From contig NC_081154.1 of the NCBI RefSeq assembly GCF_958295425.1, forward strand, positions 21,176,540 through 21,240,539: 64,000 nt of DNA. Direction: 5' to 3'. This document shows, in pieces, positions 22,132 through 36,900 of this stretch. The position numbers and the translations under genes are program-made. This DNA is from Solea solea (Eukaryota; Chordata; Actinopteri; Pleuronectiformes; Soleidae). Below the pieces are notes generated by a model. That model saw nothing but the letters and a program-made list of their open reading frames with translations, did not search any database and was not told where the DNA came from. Positions within the stretch are counted from its first letter, which is position 1. Each line of letters opens with the position of its first letter.

Positions 22132-25100
22132 GTGAGTCATCTCAGCGTGTAATCTCAGCGTGTAATCTCAGCATGTAATCTCAGTGACCTATCTCAGTGT
22201 TTGTGTTAAACTTGAGGGAATCCTCTGCGTGTTTACTGCACCACCGCGCGCGCAGCTTAAACAGAGGAAGTTTATCTTATTCCTCTCAGTCTTAAACATC
22301 CATCACCAGTGCCGGTCCAAGTCTTTCTGTGGACCATTCATCAGAATCAGATTAAATATGTGAAAATGTTCTCTTGTCTTTGATGTGTGTAAGGAGTTTG
22401 AACTCTGAAGGGAGAACAAACACAACACAGACTGTGGAAGGTTTGCTTCTTTTTGTGGCCTGGCTCGAGTCCCAGTACTGTGCCCGGGCCCAGGGGTTGG
22501 GAACCCCTAATCTATACTTTATGAAAGAATGTGGTTAGTTTAGGGTGTAGGTGTGGTGTCCCTTGACCAGGGCCGCACATTTTCATTCATTGTTCTCAAA
22601 TCAAAATCACAGTTTGCATCTATTACTGAGCATGGTTTTTGGTCTCAGCTGCCTGCACCTGTAAATGATCCGTGAGAGGTCCGTGTCTTTGCACCTGTCC
22701 ACCACGGCCATTCAGGTTGTTACTCTATAGCTCCAGTTGCTGGATGTGTAGTTCCACCCTTCTCAGTTACATGTGGCTCTTCAGACACGCAGGACAATAA
22801 CAGTGTCACAGTGAAAGGAGCTCGCCGTGAGGATCTCAGTGATTTGTTGAAACCCAGTAGCGTACCGTGGGGTTTCAGTCAGGGCCTTCAGTAAAAAAAA
22901 CACAACCACATACAAAACACACTATTATGCACTATATTCACGAGACAGTTGATCTGCAACAACCATAGCGCACACGCACACCACTGCGCATCTATAGGCT
23001 ACTGCATCATTACCACCACATCTTCCGTTATGTCACTCAGCAACTGCAATTTCACTATTTATGATCAACAGTTTTGTCCTCACCACTTCTAAAAAAATGT
23101 TATACATTTATCATTAACACTCCAACTACCGTAAATGATGTACCTCTTGGGTGTAGGTCTTCCTCTTGAAATTATTTCCTTCTTTTCTCCAAACGATCGC
23201 CGTGAAAAGTTCACATGAAGGAGATCAGAAACATGATGGATCGGTGGTGTTAATGCAGTGGCCATAGCTTACTTCAAAACCCGCCACAGGTTCAAACGTC
23301 GTTGATGACAACAGCGGGGGCTAGCGCCAGACACATCGCTGGGCCTGGGGCGTTCTGTCACTATGCATCACATTTTGATTGGCTGACGACACACGTCAGT
23401 CAAAGTTATAACCAAATAGGAAATGGCAGCTTCAACGAAAGGCCAGCAATGATACTAGAGCAGGTCCACGGAGCTATGATGCGTTTAATGACATCCAGGA
23501 AAATCCAGCTCAGCTTCACAAAAAATAACCATATTCTTTCTGGAAATATAATCATAACATACTGAAAAAGTAATTGAATTCAGACACGTTCAGACACACA
23601 TTCATTTGATTATTTAAAAAAAATAAAAAATAAAAATAATAATAATAATAAATAAATAAATACTTTTTTGATATTGTCAGGGCCAGCCGAGAAGGCCCTG
23701 CTGGCCCTGACAGCCCACACCAGGGTTTGGTTTTATTGACCAAGCCCTGGTCAGATCAGAGCAGGGAGGACATGTGAAAACTCTGCATCCCCATGACTTA
23801 CCATGGATTTCACTGTCTTTTATCTCATAGGGTCCAAATCCTGACAGCAGTTGTCATGTCTGTGTAGAGATCAGTGCTGATGCTCTGCTGCTGTTGTCAT
23901 TGGGAGATATAAAACACAATTGAACCTTATGCTTTGTATAAAATACATGAAAATCAACACAGCAATGTGGGCTCTAAGCCTGGTACTGAGTAGGGCTGAA
24001 CAATGAATTGAAATATTATTGAAATCGCAAAACAGCCTAATGCAATTTTCAAATGGCAGGAGGTGTGTCAGAATATCAGAGAAAAGAGAACATATTGGTT
24101 TCTCACAGATCTGCACAAATATCACACATGATTCTGAATCAGTGATTCAGAATCATTCAGCCCTGAACCATGTTGCATTTCACAGCCACATGTCCGTCTT
24201 TGCAGTAATTTTGGGGGAGATTTTTTTAACGATTTATTTGTATATGTTTTAAATAACATGTATCAATAAAGTTGTTATACATTTACCAGAAGTATATTAG
24301 AAGTTACAGATACGGCTGTAAGTTTGTTTGGGAAACTCTGGTCTGTCACGGCGTGTCATCTTTCACTGAAGTTGAATAAGTTAGGTTACCCGAGGTCTTT
24401 TTTTTGTTGTCTTATTGAACAAAACAAGAGTAGACTGGAAAGTGTTTCACAGCCTCTTTGTTGTGTGTAAGACGTCTGACTCCTGAACACAATACGGACG
24501 GTGGTAATGTGGCACAGCTCAGCCTAGCACAGGTGCCAGTACTGGCCTCCAGGTGCGGGGTTGGGAACCCCTAATCTATACTTTCCCAAAGGTCGGTTGA
24601 GGTTATCAGGGCGTTTAAAGGGAGTGTGGTGTTTCCCAAACCTTTAAATTGTGATGTCCACAGAATGTAATGATTGCTGTGTTACATGGAGCAAAGGATC
24701 CAGACAATATTCACATTTGAGAAGCTGAAACAGCAGACCACTCAAACTGATTTATCACCAACATTTAGTGAGACACTTTCCTACTTTATTCAAATTCAAA
24801 TGATCCTAAGTACAAGTATTCATTTTTCAGGACTCTCCATTATAAAGCCATGCACAGTATTTCACAATAAGAGGATTTGAACCAGTGCTTTTACTGTGGA
24901 TGTGTTGTGTTTGAAACCGTGGTCAAAGATCATTGTCACTGTCAGAGTGTGATTATGTGTACGAGACGGGCAGGGTGATGATGTTTGCATCTGCCCAGGT
25001 CTGCCCAGGTCTGCCCACGTCTGCCCAGGTCTGCCCAGATCTGCCCAGATCTGCCCACGTCTGCCCAGATCTTTGAGTTCAGGAGGACTGTCATCAAACA

Positions 25101-27311
25101 TGAGTGTTGATAAAGAAGCACAGAGCAGGATTATGACTAATCAGGGTTATTCTCATAACTGATGAACTTTAAATTCAAAACCATTGTCAATGACGTCACA
25201 CATCAGCTTCACATGACTCATGATGACGTTCCTGCACACAGGAAGTCCGTTTTACATCAGCACAGATGGAGGCAACAGCAACATTGTGCTAGTAAGGTGG
25301 GACAATTGCAAACAGTTTAAAAGAACACTGAAAACACAGAGAAGTGTCTTAAAGTGCTAAAAAACAATGGCAACTGGACTTTTGTTGAGTTCTTGAAGAC
25401 GCTTCTCCTCTCAGAAGCTTTTTGGATAAGACGCAAAATGTAGTTCTAGTTTCACTTAGAAGCAAAGTTCATCTTTAATTATCTGACATTTTATTGTGAT
25501 CTTCTGATTTGAAACTTTTTCGTTGGGATACATTTAGCCAGCCCTAGTTGGTGATTCCATAATGTTTTTGTTGCAGCTTCAATCAGGACTCTGCTATATA
25601 GTTACATAGTTATATAGTAATGTTTCTTTCCTGACATTGTTTGTGACTGAATGTTGAATATTGAACCTTTTTTATGAGCTATTTTTACAAAAGTGTATTT
25701 GCTGAGGACTAAGCACTCAGCAGTTCCCAGCTTTGCCCAAGGTCCTGGTTTAGGAACAGGCTGTATCACTGTTACATGACAGCTGATACCACTGATGGGT
25801 ATGCATCCTCTGCTGGGTCAGCACACACACACACACACACACACACACTCAGGTTGACTCAGGTCCATTCACTTGGACATCTTAAAACAAAGCAAACCTA
25901 ACCTGAACCAGAACTAGTTTGATTACTCAATTCATTAACTATTTTGATAACTGATTATAGATTTAAGAATTCTTTTAACAATAAAACCAGTTTCTTAAAT
26001 GTCAACATTTACTAAATGACTCATCTTCTTCATCATCATCATTTTTTGACATTTGTGGACTAAAGAACAATCAATTATGAATATAATTGCGAGTTGCAGG
26101 CCTGAATACCAAACCCTAACTTTAACTGAACCACAATTCAAATCTAAGATGGGGTTCTACTTCATTTGAAGCGGATTTGGTCTCCATGAGGATTTCAAGT
26201 TTCAATTGCTTGCATTTGTCTCCTCTTTTCTCTTCGTAAAACATGATGTTTGGGAAGACGTGATGAAGCAGTGATGTCGTTCAGATCCAGGTCTGGATTT
26301 GAATTGGACTCGGCTCATGGGAAGGCTGTTACAGAGGCTGACGGCTGAGGTTCAGGGGTTAAGTGCCTCCAACTGAAAATTGACCACAGCATTAGTGAGA
26401 TTGGTTGGAGCTCCAGAGTTATGCATCCAGATGCTTGCACACACACACATTTGAGTGTGTGATCAGCTTTAGGGAGATCAGCTGACTAAAGTTGAGGAGT
26501 GCAAGCCCTTGATTTCCCATCGAAAAACCAATTACAGGAAACAAGTCGAGCTCCAACTTGCTAAGTGCTGCTCGTCCTTTACTTGCTCAAATCACATTAG
26601 CCTCTAATTCATCTGTATATGTGCAATGCTACAATGAGGAGTTTCTACGGAAGTTTTGGGAGTTGCACCCACACCTGGAGCTAGAACAAGGTCAAAGAGG
26701 GGGAAAAAGAAGCAGATGCAGCTCAACACTGAAAGTTGGACTGATTTCAAAAGTGTTTGGGAACAGGTTTGTTCACATACGAGCTTGTTTACGCGTGTGT
26801 GCAAACGTATGCGTGCAGATGGGTGTGTTGCAGTATGTAAAGGACACTTGAGGAGAAGCAGCAGTGTGACACGTCTGACTCACACTGTTTGTGAGATTAA
26901 CAATGGATTATTCACTGATTCAAAACTAAAACAAATACATAGAGAATCAAATAAGAAACCAGTGACTACCTCAGGGTAACAGAGTGTTATTCAACACATT
27001 TAAATTCATCAAAACAACATGATTTAGAAAATAACATGAGCTGCAACTTAATTGTTCCATATGGTTCCCAAACTGTGGTTGCCAATACTTAAAGAGCTCA
27101 ATATTTTCTTACTTGGTATAACCACTGATCTATAAAGTGACCTTTTTTTTAATATTCACTATATATACACACAAAGATGAAACAATACTAGAAGCTTGAA
27201 AGTAAAGGGGCCGTGACACTGACACATGTGCACACACGCCCACCAGCTGACTCCGTGTTGCCTGAGGGAAACCTTGTAGTTTCTGTGGACCTGTGTCTTG
27301 TCAGCAGCATT

Positions 27312-27348
<37 letters not shown>

Positions 27349-30300
27349 AACCCTGACAAATTGATGTTGTGCAACATTTTTAGACCAATGCAAGCCCTGA
27401 TGCACACAGCTGTCCTTTTAAAGACGTGCATTGACTTCCATTCATTTGGACAGCCTAACCTTCAAATGTTGGTCCTGCACTTCACCACTTCTGTCTCATT
27501 AGGACAACAGTGTCACGCAGCAGTTAAACAGTGAGTTTAGCCATTGTTTGCCATTGCAAGAAACAGCTTTGATGATGCAAATGAAACTTAACTTTAATCT
27601 GTCAGCTTAAAGTTACACTTACATTATTTTGCCTCTGCTTGGAACAGAAACCATGTAACATTATTTGTTTGCTGTGTCCTTCATCTGAAAACACGCTCTG
27701 TCAAGACCTGACTGATGGAGCGTTTGTGTGTATACAGCAGCAGGGCAGGGCGGGCGGGGACAAGAATAACCTTTTTTTAGTGGAATAAACTTGTCAGTGC
27801 GGACCATGTATCAGTACATCAGACACATTTAAAATCCAAGCAGAGCAGAGCAAGAGAACGCTGTTCTGCAGTTTGTCTGACTGAGAGAAGAGAAGAACAT
27901 CCTATCCTCATAAGTGAAGGCTTCAAAACTAGCCACTCTTCCTGTATATGGCAAGAAACACAGACTCTGACATTAATCGCTGTTTTTATCGGGCTTTACC
28001 TGATCTGGCTCGAAGATTTTACCTATATACTGTATATATATATATATATATATGTATATTTACACATACATATATATATGTATATATATATATGTATGTA
28101 AATATGTATATACACACATGTATATGTGTATATATATACATACATACATATATACACACATATATACATATATGTGTGTGTATATATACATACATATATA
28201 CACATACATATACACACATGTGTATATACACATACACATATATACATATGTGTGTGTGTGTATACATATACTCAGTCAGTCATCATCTACCGCTTTATCC
28301 TCAACCAGAGGGTCGCGGGGGGTGCTGTGCCAATCTCAGCTACATCGGGCGATAGGCGGGGTACACCCTGGACAGTTCGCCAGTCCATCGCAGGGCCACA
28401 CACAGATAGAGACAAACAACCATTCACTCTCACACTCACTCCTATGGTCAATTTGGAGTGTCCAATTTACCTATCCCCACATTGCATGTTTTTGGACTGT
28501 GGGAGGAAGCCGGAGTACCCGGAGAGAACCCACGCACACACGGGGAGAACATGCAAACTCCATGCAGAAAGGCCCTTGTTCCAACCGGGGCTCGAACCCG
28601 GGTCTTCTCGCAGCACCCTGGTTTTCTCAGGGTGTGGCAAAGCCAGCTCCACCTTCTTCTCAGGATCTCTGGCTCCATAGGACGCTGATCCGTCTTTATG
28701 ACCTTTGACCTCTGGCCAGTGAATTGAAAGGATCCAATGTAGACACTGGTTGATGAATGTCTGGATCTGGTTCATGGTGGTTTTTGTAGTCCTCCATGTT
28801 TCTGCTCCATTCAAGTTGTAGAGACAGGGGCGGCTGTGCGACCCCATTTAAAGAGTTAGAATAAGATTACGTCGAGTCCCATGTGTGAACAGTAAATGAT
28901 ATATGATACATTCAATATGAGGATATTGTGGTATTGAAGTGTCTCAAAGTGTCTCAAAGTGTCCTGGACCTGTGAAGATCTCAGGTCAACTGGGTTTGTT
29001 TCAGTGGCAGTGAAACAAAACGGAGTGAAGTGTGAGATTAGAGATGTTCTACAGTTCCGGACGCTGGTGTCAGTGGTGAGGAGGAGCAGAGCATGGATGA
29101 AGGGAGGGAGCCAATCTTTATAAATCAGGACAGCAGATGGACCAAATATTTGGCAGCTTCTCCTTTTTTTCCTCAGTCTGACAAAAAAAACACTACATGT
29201 GCAGGGCTTTATTATTTTTCTTTTAGATTATCCATCTCTAAGGGTCACCACATATTTGATTTTATTATTAATTATTTATCATATTTAATTTTTTATTTTT
29301 TGTGTCCAATTAACTCAAACAATAAGGAGCAGTGGGGATTGGGTGTCCTGGTCAGGGCAACTCAGCCTTTCACTGAACTAAAAAACTAAAAACACTGGTT
29401 GTTTCCGTTGTTTAATTCCCAGCTTTTTCCCATGTCTTCATAGTTCATATCATGCTGTGGACCTTTAATAAAGTATTGCAGTTTCATGAGATTCTGATAT
29501 TATTATACTGCCAGTGAGGACTACTTTTAATATACAGTTTTACAAGAACAACAAGAATGGAGAGGAAACGTGAGGAAACATGTAGACACACACATTCTCT
29601 TGTACGTCATCAATCATCAGAGATTTTCTGGATCCTCTCGCAGGGTCCTGACCTGAGCTGGGAAACCAAAATAAATCTCAGTGAAAGTTAGAAGATTAAA
29701 ACAGTGAGAAAGAATGAAATGTGGCTTCACATGGGTTTGTTTATTTTGTTGTACGTTTGTGAAGCGCAGGCCTACAGCAAGGATTTCAAATGAAACAAAG
29801 AATTATCAAGGCTACAAGTGTTTAAGCCTTTGCAGACAATCATTACAAGTCATTTGTGTGTTAATTCTGTAATAAACTCATGCAGGACGCTTTGATCTCT
29901 CTCTTGTGATTGGCAGGTTGGGACTCTGGCCAAAAAGGACGAGTGTTTTTCAGGCCAGTTTACAACCAGAGGGGAATGCTGCAGGCAGTGTCAGCCCGGG
30001 GAGGGAGTCGTCAGAGCGTGTGGAGTCAACCAGACTGAGTGTGATCCCTGCCTCGACAGTGAGTAACACACACTCACTGTTATTCTATGTTCACATGCAC
30101 AGCTCAGTCAAGTCAGACATTCTTCTTAAATTACAACATTTTTCATTTTTCTTCTGTATCTGAATGTGAATCCCTCAATTTGAACAATTTGTATCATTGC
30201 TTTCAAATTTTGAATCTGTAAAAACTGGGTTTGAAACTGAATGGATTGAAAGTTTGTCAAAGTCATTTTTTTTGTTCAAATTGGTCATTTTTAAATGTTC

Positions 30301-33300
30301 AAATTGTTCTATTCATGTTCAAACAGACCAATTCACAGTCAGATATAAAGAATTCAATTGCACAGCATTCTTCACCACCTTTGTTCCATATAACAAAGAA
30401 ATCATTCAAACACATCAGTTTCTTGTGTGGACAAAACAACACATTTGACAACATCATCATTTTGAGGTTTGGAAAACGGTGCTCAACATTTTTCAATGTT
30501 TTTTTTTGTGACATTTTATGGTTCAAACCGTTTATTTGACTCATTGAAAAAATCATCGGCACACACACACACACACGCGCGCCATGCGTCCACTGCTCTA
30601 ATGCTCTGTCAATGATGACTTTCTTACACAAAAGAAGACACATGGATCAAAGGGTGTTTTTAGACTATATAAACTTCAGTATATTTGCAAGGAAGTAAAA
30701 AATACTTTATTTATGTATACTGTGGTTTGACCATGTTGCTGCCAATAAAGCAGGAAATCCATCTGTAATTGATGATTGTTTCTTTAGTTTCACTTAAACG
30801 TGATTCAGAGCTCTGGACGCCTCAAAAAAACCAGAGTGGACATAATTCCTCAACCTACATCAATCCTTTCCATAACTTTGTCAAATAAAATAAAGGTTTT
30901 ATTCATGTCAGTCCATCTCAAAAAATAGTAAGACATTACGTACATGCACTTTAACAGCAGTAAACTTAAGTTTAGCCTTAACTGCCGACTGCAAACTTTC
31001 ACTCTACAGTTCATCTTTGGGTTCCCAAGATTCACTTTGAGTGTGTTTTATAGCAGCCATGCAATATTATGATGCATGGATGAAGGAGATAAAGTGAGTG
31101 CTTTAAATATTCTGAGATTTCCAGATGGAATCGCTGAACTAAAAAATCAACCGTTAAATGCGGCAGAATCTTTCAAAATTCACCATGATTTGACTTTTTA
31201 GTTTTTTTGATGTCAGTATGTTTTGTTGAGATAAAGCTGTTTCTGGTCCAGTCAGACTATTGCATATGACACACGATCCAAGCCTATAATCCAAGACCAA
31301 TCTTGCCTCATTGCAGCTTTAAAACCTTATTGTGAGAAAACAACTATGTGACCTGGTGTCAGAGCATGATGTGTCTGTAAAGCTTCAGTGATGCAGCTCC
31401 CGTGTTACTGCCCTCCTCATAGCTTTTACCATGTAGGGAGTGAAGCAGTGTTGGACTGAAAGACTTGATGAGGACAGTGAAGTGGACACGACACAAGAGT
31501 GGGGCCAGAAAAATAAAACTGTAGTGGAAGATATTTATAGCAACAGACACTGGAATGATGAGCAGTGTAGAGATGAAATATGAAACAAGAAGGATATTTA
31601 AGGTCTTGTATGAGGTAGATTCATGCTTTAGTGTAGGGAAAACAAATGAACACATACTGTATTTTTCTTTGTAACTCCATCATGACATCAAAGATTAGCT
31701 CACACTTGGTCCTGAGCCCGAATCTTGCCTGTTCGCAGAGTTGTTTAAAATCCCTGATTATCCTGCGCCTGGGCCAGGAAGTAGCTGTAAACCTCCCTGG
31801 AAGCCCACGGTCAGAGAATGATTCAGACTCACAGGTCATGAGAGAAGTCACAGAATGATGCATTTATAAATGTGACCAGTGAGTTATTTTAATTTTTTAT
31901 GTCTAGCATAAATACTACTTGAATTTTCTATGGTTCTGACTCTTCTCTGAAATGGAAGGTTGTTGGTTCAATTCTTGGCTCTACTAGTCTTCGTGCTGAT
32001 GTGTGCTCAAACAAGACACTTAACCCCCCATGTTGCTAGTAATGGCTGTGCTGGCAGCGTGTGAATGGGTGTGAACGATGTGTGATAGAAAATAGATGGC
32101 GTGTAAAGCAGCTTTGAGTGGTCACAAGACTGGAAAAGGGCTGTTTAGTGGGAATTGATTTATTGGTTGAATATTTGAATGTGCTAGACTCCATGACTGC
32201 ATGACAGCTAGTAAAAGTAATGCAGGGTTCACAGCATGTTGAGCTGAGAACCCTGAGAACGGGGGGGAGATTATAAGTCACTATTCCACCTGACAGTAGC
32301 AGTAACACCATGTAAAATGTAAAATGGTATGGTACGGTCCGGAGTAGACCGGCTCAGCCCACGACAGTCAGTTGATGGGTGACAGAAAACATTTGACATC
32401 TCTTTGAGACAAACAGCCACAGAAACAGCTGCTGGGTGTCCTCCATTGTTACTTCACCCCACAGGAATATGAGCAACAGAGGCCCAAGATCTTGACCCTG
32501 ACCTGGATCTGAACACGCAACCTTCTGGTCTGGAGTTCTACAAAACCTGGTCCTAATGAGGTTATGGTTGAGGTTAGGCATTAACTGGCTGTGGTTAAGG
32601 TCAAGCATTAACTGGTTATGGTTAAGGTTAGGCATTAACTGGCTGTGGTTAAGGTTAGGCATTAACTGGTTATGGTTAAGGTTAGGCATTAACTGGGTGT
32701 GGTTAAGGTTAGGCATTAACTGGTTATGGTTAAGGTTAGGCATTAACTGGCCAAGGTTAGGGTTAGGCATTAACTGGTTATAGTTGAGGTTAGGCATTAA
32801 CTGGTTATGGTTAAGGTTAGGCATTAACTGGTTATGGTTAAGGTTAGGCATTAACTGGCTAAGGTTAGGGTTAGGCATTAACTGGTTATGGTTAAGGTTA
32901 GGCATTAACTGGCTGTGGTTAAGGTTAGGCATTAACTGGTTATAGTTGAGGTTAGGCATTAACTGGTTATGGTTAAGGTTAGGCATTAACTGGTTATGGT
33001 TAAGGTTAGGCATTAACTGGCTAAGGTTAGGGTTAGGCATTAACTGGTTATGGTTAAGGTTAGGCATTAACTGGCTGTGGTTAAGGTTAGGCATTAACTG
33101 GTTATAGTTGAGGTTAGGCATTAACTGGTTATGGTTAAGGTTAGGCATTAACTTGTTATGGTTAAGGTTAGGCATTAACTGGCTGGGGTTAAGGTTAGGC
33201 ATTAACTGGTTATGGTTGAGGTTAGGCATTAACTGGTTATGGTTAAGGTTAGGCATTAACTGGCTGTGGTTAAGGTTAGGCATTCACTTGTTATGGTTAA

Positions 33301-33872
33301 GGTTAGGCATTAACTGGCTGTGGTTAAGGTTAGGCATTAACTGGTTATGGTTAAGGTTAGGCATTAACTGGCTGTGGTTAAGGTTAGGCATTAGGCATTA
33401 ACTGGCTGTGGTTAAGGTTAGGCATTCACTGGTTATGGTTAAGGTTAGGCATTAACTGGCTGTGGTTAAGGTTAGGCATTAACTGGCTGTGGTTAAGGTT
33501 AGGCATTCACTGGTTATGGTTAAGGTTAGGCATTAACTGGCTGTGGTTAAGGTTAGGCATTCACTTGTTATGGTTAAGGTTAGGCATGACTGTGGTTAAG
33601 GTTAGGCATTAACTGGTTATGGGTAAGCTGTCGAAATGAATGGAAGTCAATGCAAGGGTTAGGGTTAGGGCTAGTCTCTCTCGTCTCCTCTGTGACTCAC
33701 AGCGTCTCTTCTGCTCGGCTGTGATGCGTTCACTGATGCTTGTACGTTCTCGTCTCCTCTCACAGCATCTGTGCACACATATACTGTACACTTCTGGCTT
33801 TCTCCAAATATTGGTGGGGACATGTCCCCACTGTCCATACAAGCAGCTTTTTTTCCTCAACCTTCAACTTTT

Positions 33873-33905
<33 letters not shown>

Positions 33906-36900
33906 TTATCTCTGTCCTTGTATGGGTGTTGAGGGTTGAACATCAGAGGTGAACGTGCTGTTTTGATGATATAAATATGACCCCCCCCCCCCATGCTGCA
34001 GGCTAGTGTTATTAATGTATTGACTTTGCATTATTGATGCAAGGCATTATGATAATGGCTCTGAGAGCAGTGTGGTGGTGGTGGTGGTGGTGGGGCAGTC
34101 TGAGTGTGTGTGTTTGTGTGTCTGTTTGAAGGGGGGGAGGAGATAATGGGGTAACAGAATATGACTGGACACTGAACAGTGAGGGACCATAGTGTCCACT
34201 TCTGAAGACATGATTAAAGCAAACACAGAAGGATCCGTCCTCTCGAATGACACAGTCTCTGATTTCCTTTCATTTGTCTGCCTGTCTGAATCTGCCTGCG
34301 ACTCCGCCTCCTCATCTCTGTTTTAATCTCGGCAGCATCAGAGCGTTTGCCGCAGTTGGTGGCCTGATGACGCAGGCCGAACACTTGATACACTGTGAGA
34401 GATAAAGCAGAGAGAAAGGTCCTTTTCTCCTGCCATGCACAGTTCACTTTTCTGTAGTTGGAGTCAGCATGGAGCTGAAATAATAATGTACATTTAGAAA
34501 CAATTACCATGACACTACCATGAGCATCTTTAGGCTTTTTATTGGACAGAAGAGAGAAGAGATTTTATGGAGACTAGCATGTTGTCTCACAGTAAGAAGG
34601 TCACTGGTTTGGATCCCAGTTCATCTGAAGGCCTTCCTGTGATGCAGAATGGGGTTGATTGGACATACTAATCTGATGGTAGGTGTGAATGTGAGTGGGA
34701 GTGGTTCTTCCTCTCTGTGTATTTGCCCTGTGATGGACCTGTGATGGACCTGTGATGGACTGGTGACCGGTCCAGGCTGTACCACATGTCAGCTCCCTGC
34801 GACCCTCATGATAAAGTGGTAGAAAGTTGATGGATTGAATCCTGTTCCTGTTTCCACATCAGGACCAATGTGGAACATACGACATGGTGTAATGTCTGTT
34901 TGGACCAAACGTGTCATACTTTGACTGTTTGTTGCTTCATTTGAACAACACTGTCACTGTGAGGTCAAAGGTCCCTGTGATGCAAACACATAAACTACCG
35001 ATAACATTTCATCTTGATAAGTTTTAAGTTCACAATGAGAGCCGCTCCCAAAACCACGAGCAGACAACCATAACCTAAAGAAGATCATGGAACCCACGGT
35101 GGTAATGTTACAAATGTTGAATTACAGACACATATTCAGTCATAATGTGATAATGAACCATATTTAGTTAAAGAAAGGTTGATTTATACTCATTTTCCAA
35201 CTTTTCTTTTTTTAAATATTTCCTTCCTTTCTGTACAGATGATCTTTACAATCAAATGTGTTTTATATTACCGTATATATCAAAACTACTTCACAAAAAC
35301 ACATAGCATTTCCATTGTTTCCAGTATGGGGACACTCTTCATTACAGTCTTTACAGTATATAATATCCATAATATCCATACTTGTGAGTACTTTTCCGTA
35401 CTTGTGCGTACTTGTCCGTCAAACCCGGAAGTGTTCTTGCTCCGCCCATTTTTACCAAATATGCATCGGGGATTGCATTTTGGCGGAAACTAGCAGCAGA
35501 TAATAGAAATATAAATCTGAAATAAATATTTTTCTAACCCTAACTACAGGTTCTTTGAATCCTATCCACCTATAATTATCAAAAACATGTGGAAATGTTT
35601 TCAAAAACATTTCTGTCAACAATGTAGACACACACACACACACACACACACGGCACAGATGCAGCTCTTACAAATGGCTCTGTTGCATAATTTAGTGTGT
35701 TTCCCAGTTCTCTATGCAGCTGAAATACAATTCCATAAAACATTCAATATTGATTATGTTCTCTCCAGACAGATATGTCCAAGGAAATATGGCAGGTATG
35801 CAAAGGATTTATGAAACATATGTCATGATGTTTTTAAGTCACTGCGACAAAAAATGTTTGTGTTGGTGTTTATGTTGAATTTTTCCATGTGGCAACATTT
35901 CCATTCCATCAGAGGAAAACTTCTGTAAGAATCACCATGTTAGTGTCACTTAACAATAATAATAATAATAATAAGCAATAATAATGCTGTGATGTGATCT
36001 AAGGTACGTTACATCAATTAAAAATAATGAAATGCTTAGAATAAAATTATGAATTAGTAAATATGTAATATCATCATTATACTGTATATTTCTTTTACAT
36101 TTGTTTTATTAGTCATATAACATATCGACCGCAAATGGCTAAAAAAGGCTTTTCGGTTTTCGGCTGAAGGAGTTTTATCACCGAAACACGACAGAAACAG
36201 GATGTTGTGATGACGCGGCCGGCACACGCTTCGAGTCTGTCCAAGATCAGTTTGAAAGATCAATAAAACGGCTCCAACGAGATGTGAGTACACAGTGGAA
36301 CGGTGTCTGTTAAATGCTGGAAAGAATTGTGCAAAAGTGAAACTTGGCTGCAGACGGCGCAGATTATTCACTTCACACCAGTGGTTATTAATGGAGAACA
36401 TTCTCTCTCTTTGAGCAGTGAACTAAAGAGAAAGTCATCTGATGCATCTGTGACAGACACTATTCCCTTAATGGCAGCACCAACGCGTCTTCTACACAAA
36501 GAGGTTGAGACAGAAAACAAAGAAAAAGTCGAATCCCCTGCACTTCATCGTGACTGTACTTGATCCTCGTCATAAAGATCATTACTTGGATTCTGTTGAA
36601 TAAACATGCATCATTAATCTTTCTAACTTAAAGATGCTAAATTGCAGCCTTAAACATCAAAGGCATTGCAACTTGTGCAACCAATACAATCAATGAGTCA
36701 ATAAAATGAGTTCCTACTCGAGTAAAATGATCTCTGAAATCGTATTGCAAACCAGTTTAGACAGCATGATAAAGAAAAATAATGTAATTATAATAATTGT
36801 GTTTTGTCATACCTATGGATGGTCTGTTGCATTGTAATCAGGGACAAAAGAAGGAGTCCAAGATCTGAAATGCTAATATGGAGCCAGAGAACAGCCTGTG

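Larger units (their letters stand above)
22132..29916 (+). other. ngfr: ngfr intron 1 (7.8 kb)
   Basis: GTGAGT donor and GGCAG acceptor. I see no coding exon in it. It holds two copies of dispersed family E, a possible DNA-transposon relic (about 22850-23760), a 10-bp array (24988-25072) and (CA)n tracts at 25821-25847 and 27313-27345. It also holds copies of dispersed family B at about 24675-24760 and 25915-26105, the TA/CATA array and the SINE-like repeat at 28266. The remaining stretches are AT-rich and unassigned. Confidence 0.85.

Noticed and set aside
28028..28265. Overlapping Tyr/Ile/His-rich frames in the TA/CATA tract
   Set aside because: These are artefacts of a compound microsatellite.
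28266..28680. A tRNA gene suggested by the B-box-like GGTTCGAGCC
   Set aside because: No cloverleaf can be formed with the text before it, and the body matches an abundant interspersed repeat.
32354..33283. A 309-residue minus-strand frame of repeated MPNLNHNQL
   Set aside because: The 27-bp unit is a multiple of three, so frames remain open by chance. There is no conserved domain and the frame starts and ends in the array or its flank.
33655..33670. An internal telomere tract
   Set aside because: Only two or three TTAGGG-like units are present and the neighbouring array has a different 27-bp unit, so this is not a true interstitial telomere block.
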